Shown here piece after piece: positions 59,170-64,000 of a stretch of DNA of 64,000 bases (the first letter of the stretch is position 1; each line of letters starts with the position of its first letter). The notes below the pieces were generated by a model, which was not told where the DNA came from, made no database searches, and saw only the letters and a program-made list of their open reading frames with translations. The stretch is from Ridgeia piscesae (taxonomy: Eukaryota; Annelida; Polychaeta; Sabellida; Siboglinidae), in contig JAODUO010000142.1 in the NCBI GenBank assembly GCA_025642075.2, positions 447,501 through 511,500 of the forward strand, read 5' to 3'. The translations under genes and the position numbers were made by a program.

Positions 59170-60070
59170 CTGGGCCGCCGTTGCTCAGGCTATGTATTCT
59201 ACAATCTAACTGGGCCGCCGTTGTTCAGGCTAAATGTTCTACAGTCTAACTGGGCCGCAGTTGCTCAGGCTCAGTGTTTTACAGTCTAGCTGGGCAGCAA
59301 TTGCTCAGGCTCAGTGTTCTACAGTCTAACTGGGCCGCCGTTGCTCAGGCTCAGTGTTCTACAGTCTAACTGGGCCGCCGTTGCTCAGGCTCAGTGTTCT
59401 ACAGTCTAACTGGGCCGCCGTTGCTCAGGCTAAGTGTTCTACAGTCTAACTGGGCCGCCGTTGCTCAGGCTATGTGTTCTACAGTCTAACTGGGCCGCCG
59501 TTGCTCAGGCTCAGTGTTCTACAGTCTAACTGGGCAGTCGTTGCTCAGGCTATGTGTTCTACAGTCTAACTGGGCCGCCTTTTCTCAGGCTCAGTGTTCT
59601 ACAGTCTAACTGGACCGCCGTTGCTCAGGCTCAGTGTTCTACAGTCTAACTGGGCCGCAGTTGCTCAGGCTCAGTGTTTTACAGTCTAACTGGGCCGCCG
59701 TTGCTCAGGCTCAGTGTTCTACAGTCTAACTGGTCCGCCGTTGCTCTGGCTCAGTGTTCTACAGTCTATCTGGTCCGCCGTTGCTCAGGCTCAGTGTTCT
59801 ACAGTCTAACTGGTCCGCCGTTGCTCAGGCTCAGTGTTCTACAGTCTAACTGGTCCGCCGTTGCTCAGGCTCAGTGTTCTACAGTCTAACTGGGCCGCCG
59901 TTGCTCAGGCTCAGTGTTCTACAGTCTAACTGGGCCGCCGTTGCTCAGGCTCAGTGTTCTACAGTCTAACTGGGCTGTGGATGCTCAGACTCAGTGTCGA
60001 ACTGTCTAACTGACCACCATGTGCTCAGGCCCAGTGTCCGACTGTCTAACTGGGCAGCCGTACGCCGATG
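59170..60070 (+). repeat. 40-bp (60-base phased) minisatellite, about 22 units
   Basis: Units read TCTAACTGGGCCGCCGTTGC followed by TCAGGCTCAGTGTTCTACAG. Each + strand unit carries CTAAC, a good branch-point match, and then TTGCTCAG and TTCTACAG, both acceptor-like. Edges are degenerate (59150-59200 and 59970-60070). No host gene is known here. Confidence 0.93.
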
Positions 60071-60958
60071 CTCAGACTCAGTGTCAATTATCGTACATAT
60101 TATTAAACGAATGTGACAGTCGGCGTCACACGTAATGTGCCGTGGTGTCGTGAAATTTAGTTGTTATTCTCAACGTCACAAAACCATCGGCCCAGGCGCA
60201 TTAACTAATTCTGAGCATGCACCTAAACATATTCAAAATGTTCTGCCAGATGTACACTTTTGACTTCAATCGAACGAAAGGTAAATAACTCTGTTGTGAA
60301 ACAGTGCACGATCACTGCACACACTGATAATTATTGGCAACTAGACCCAATCCACTTTCTACTGCGGATGTCAATCCTCTGCTAGAACATGTCGGTTGTG
60401 ACAGCCTGACGGTGTGCATTTGATTATCGGAAAGTAGACATTACCTACAAAATGCGCAATGCCAATTCAATCGAACAGCCACCGACGTTATTATTAGCAA
60501 AGGGCCGGGTCCAAGACATTATAATAATAGTTTCCAATCTAGCTGTAAGTTTGTTTGCAGTATCGTCAAATTTGATCAGAGTGTGTCGCTTTAAATCAAT
60601 TGATGTGGAATATGCAAAAGTGTACTTTATTTAATAAATTCAATTGATAATAATAGACAACGGACTACAGTCGGTGCATCAGCAACGCGGTGGTTCGTAC
60701 TATAGCACAGCAAACTTGACTCAGCGAAATAACAATAAAATGTCAAATATATCGCGCTTAAATGCTCAGAAACTAGGCCCCGAAGGCGTGTCATTATTTT
60801 CTCTCCTATACACATAAATGATATTGTCTCTTTTTACAATGTCGCTGTACTGACACATATTAATTATATGTATAATTATTACAAAAAGTTCAGTGCATGT
60901 GTTTTACGCTAGATTCGCCAAGTTTCCATATCAGGTTCGTTCTGTGTTTGATTCACAA
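60071..60958. other. AT-rich non-coding sequence
   Basis: Nothing is recognised between the two minisatellites. Confidence 0.45.
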
Positions 60959-61518
60959 CTGATGGGGATCGACATGGCGGGTAGACGTAAGAGCCGACAT
61001 GACGGGTAGACGTAAGAGCCTACATGACAGGTACAAGTAAGGACTGACATGGTGGGTAGACTTAAGAGCCGACATGGCGGGTAGACATTAGGACTGACAT
61101 GGTGGGTCGACGTAAGAGCCGACATGGTGGGTCGACGTAAGAGCCGACATGGTGGGTAGACTTAAGAGCCGACATGGCGGGTAGACTTAAGAGCCGACAT
61201 GGTGGGTAGACTTAAGAGCCGACATGGTGGGTAGACTTAAGAGCCGACATGGTGGGTAGACTTAAGAGCCGACATGGTGGGTAGACTTAAGAGCCGACAT
61301 GGTGGGTAGACTTAAGAGCCGACATGGTGGGTAGACTTAAGAGCCGACATGGCGGGTAGACTTAAGAGCCGACATGGTGGGTAGACTTAAGAGCCGACAT
61401 GGTGGGTAGACTTAAGAGCCGACATGGCGGGTAGACTTAAGAGCCGACATGGCGGGTAGACGTGTAAGAGCCGACATGGCGGGTATACGTAAGAGCCGAC
61501 ATGGCGGGTAGACTTAAG
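60959..61518. repeat. 25-bp minisatellite, about 22 units
   Basis: Units read GTAGACTTAAGAGCCGACAT followed by GGTGG or GGCGG. The left edge is diverged with CGTAAG and ACTGACAT variants; the centre is nearly uniform. Confidence 0.95.
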
Positions 61519-61762
61519 AGTCTCAACACAGGTCTAGGAGCAACGTCGACACAGGTCTAGGAGCAACGTCAACACAGGTCTAGGAGCCACGTCAACACAG
61601 GTCTAGGAGCCACGTCAACACAGGTCTAGGAGCCACGTCAACACAGGTCTAGGAGCCACGTCAACACAGGTCTAGGAGCCACGTCAACACAGGTCTAGGA
61701 GCCACGTCAACACAGGTCTAGGAGCCACGTCAACACAGGTCTAGGAACAACGTCAACACACG
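61519..61762. repeat. 23-bp minisatellite, about 11 units
   Basis: Units read GTCTAGGAGCCACGTCAACA followed by CAG, so each boundary is CACAG|GTCTAG. It directly follows the 25-bp array. Confidence 0.95.
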
Positions 61763-61990
61763 GAGACGGGACAGCATTTATTTCTCCAATTTAACATTCG
61801 TCAGTGTTATAGACAAATGACTTTTGGTAACACCTTAAATACAGCTATGCATATACACAGTGTACATTTACTATTTCATTCAGTGGAATGCTACACATGT
61901 CCCTTTCTCTCATTTATATATCATGCTGTACTGCTCACTTGATGCTCCTTGTCAAATGTCGACTACGCCAAACAATGTGATTTTGTTTAT

Positions 61991-64000
<2,010 letters not shown>

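Overview
This window is animal (metazoan) nuclear DNA. Coding sequence is split into exons with GT..AG introns of about 0.3 to 5 kb, coding exons are GC-rich against an AT-rich background, and there are no bacterial-style operons. The range of microsatellites and minisatellites, degenerate LINE and SINE-like fragments and a foldback MITE suggests an invertebrate, probably marine, but the sequence alone does not fix the phylum.

Two multi-exon protein genes can be reconstructed with matching splice phases, and they converge tail to tail. The first, on the + strand (coding exons 11618-12145, 13668-14340, 15812-16508), encodes a 625-residue protein with a ubiquitin-like fold, ankyrin repeats and a charged C-terminal coiled coil with five W-L-x-x-K-like motifs. 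It looks ANKUB1-like. A TATA box at 5865 and a candidate non-coding first exon ending at 6145 fit upstream of it. The second, on the - strand (14 coding exons from 42136 down to 21188), encodes a 799-residue GH20 beta-N-acetylhexosaminidase with an N-terminal signal peptide, the intact HLGGDE catalytic motif and an unusual hydrophobic C-terminal exon with two predicted membrane segments. The two genes show no sign of working together.

Layout: 1-5.8 kb is non-coding DNA with large microsatellites and an RFX X-box at 2.17 kb. 5.9-16.5 kb is the ubiquitin-like/ankyrin gene, whose introns hold a 4-kb minisatellite, a 525-bp MITE and a 0.75-kb minisatellite. 16.5-21.2 kb is intergenic with a decayed LINE reverse transcriptase. 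21.2-42.15 kb is the hexosaminidase gene, with introns carrying several minisatellites (one of 3.5 kb), a perfect 63-bp palindrome and a SINE-like copy. 42.2-64 kb has no gene I can support, only repeats, a LINE 3' remnant and two more SINE-like copies.

The most notable pattern is that several intronic minisatellites start at or within about 25 bp of an exon edge and carry a copy of a splice signal in every unit, in the sense of the host gene: CAG|GTGAGT donors (6.1-10.2 kb), CAG|GTGGGT donors (14.3-15.1 kb), TTCTTCAG acceptors (35.3-38.8 kb), and an amplified real acceptor plus the first codons of the last hexosaminidase exon (21.4-22.0 kb). In the last case the decoy exon would replace the membrane anchor with a short tail and a stop.
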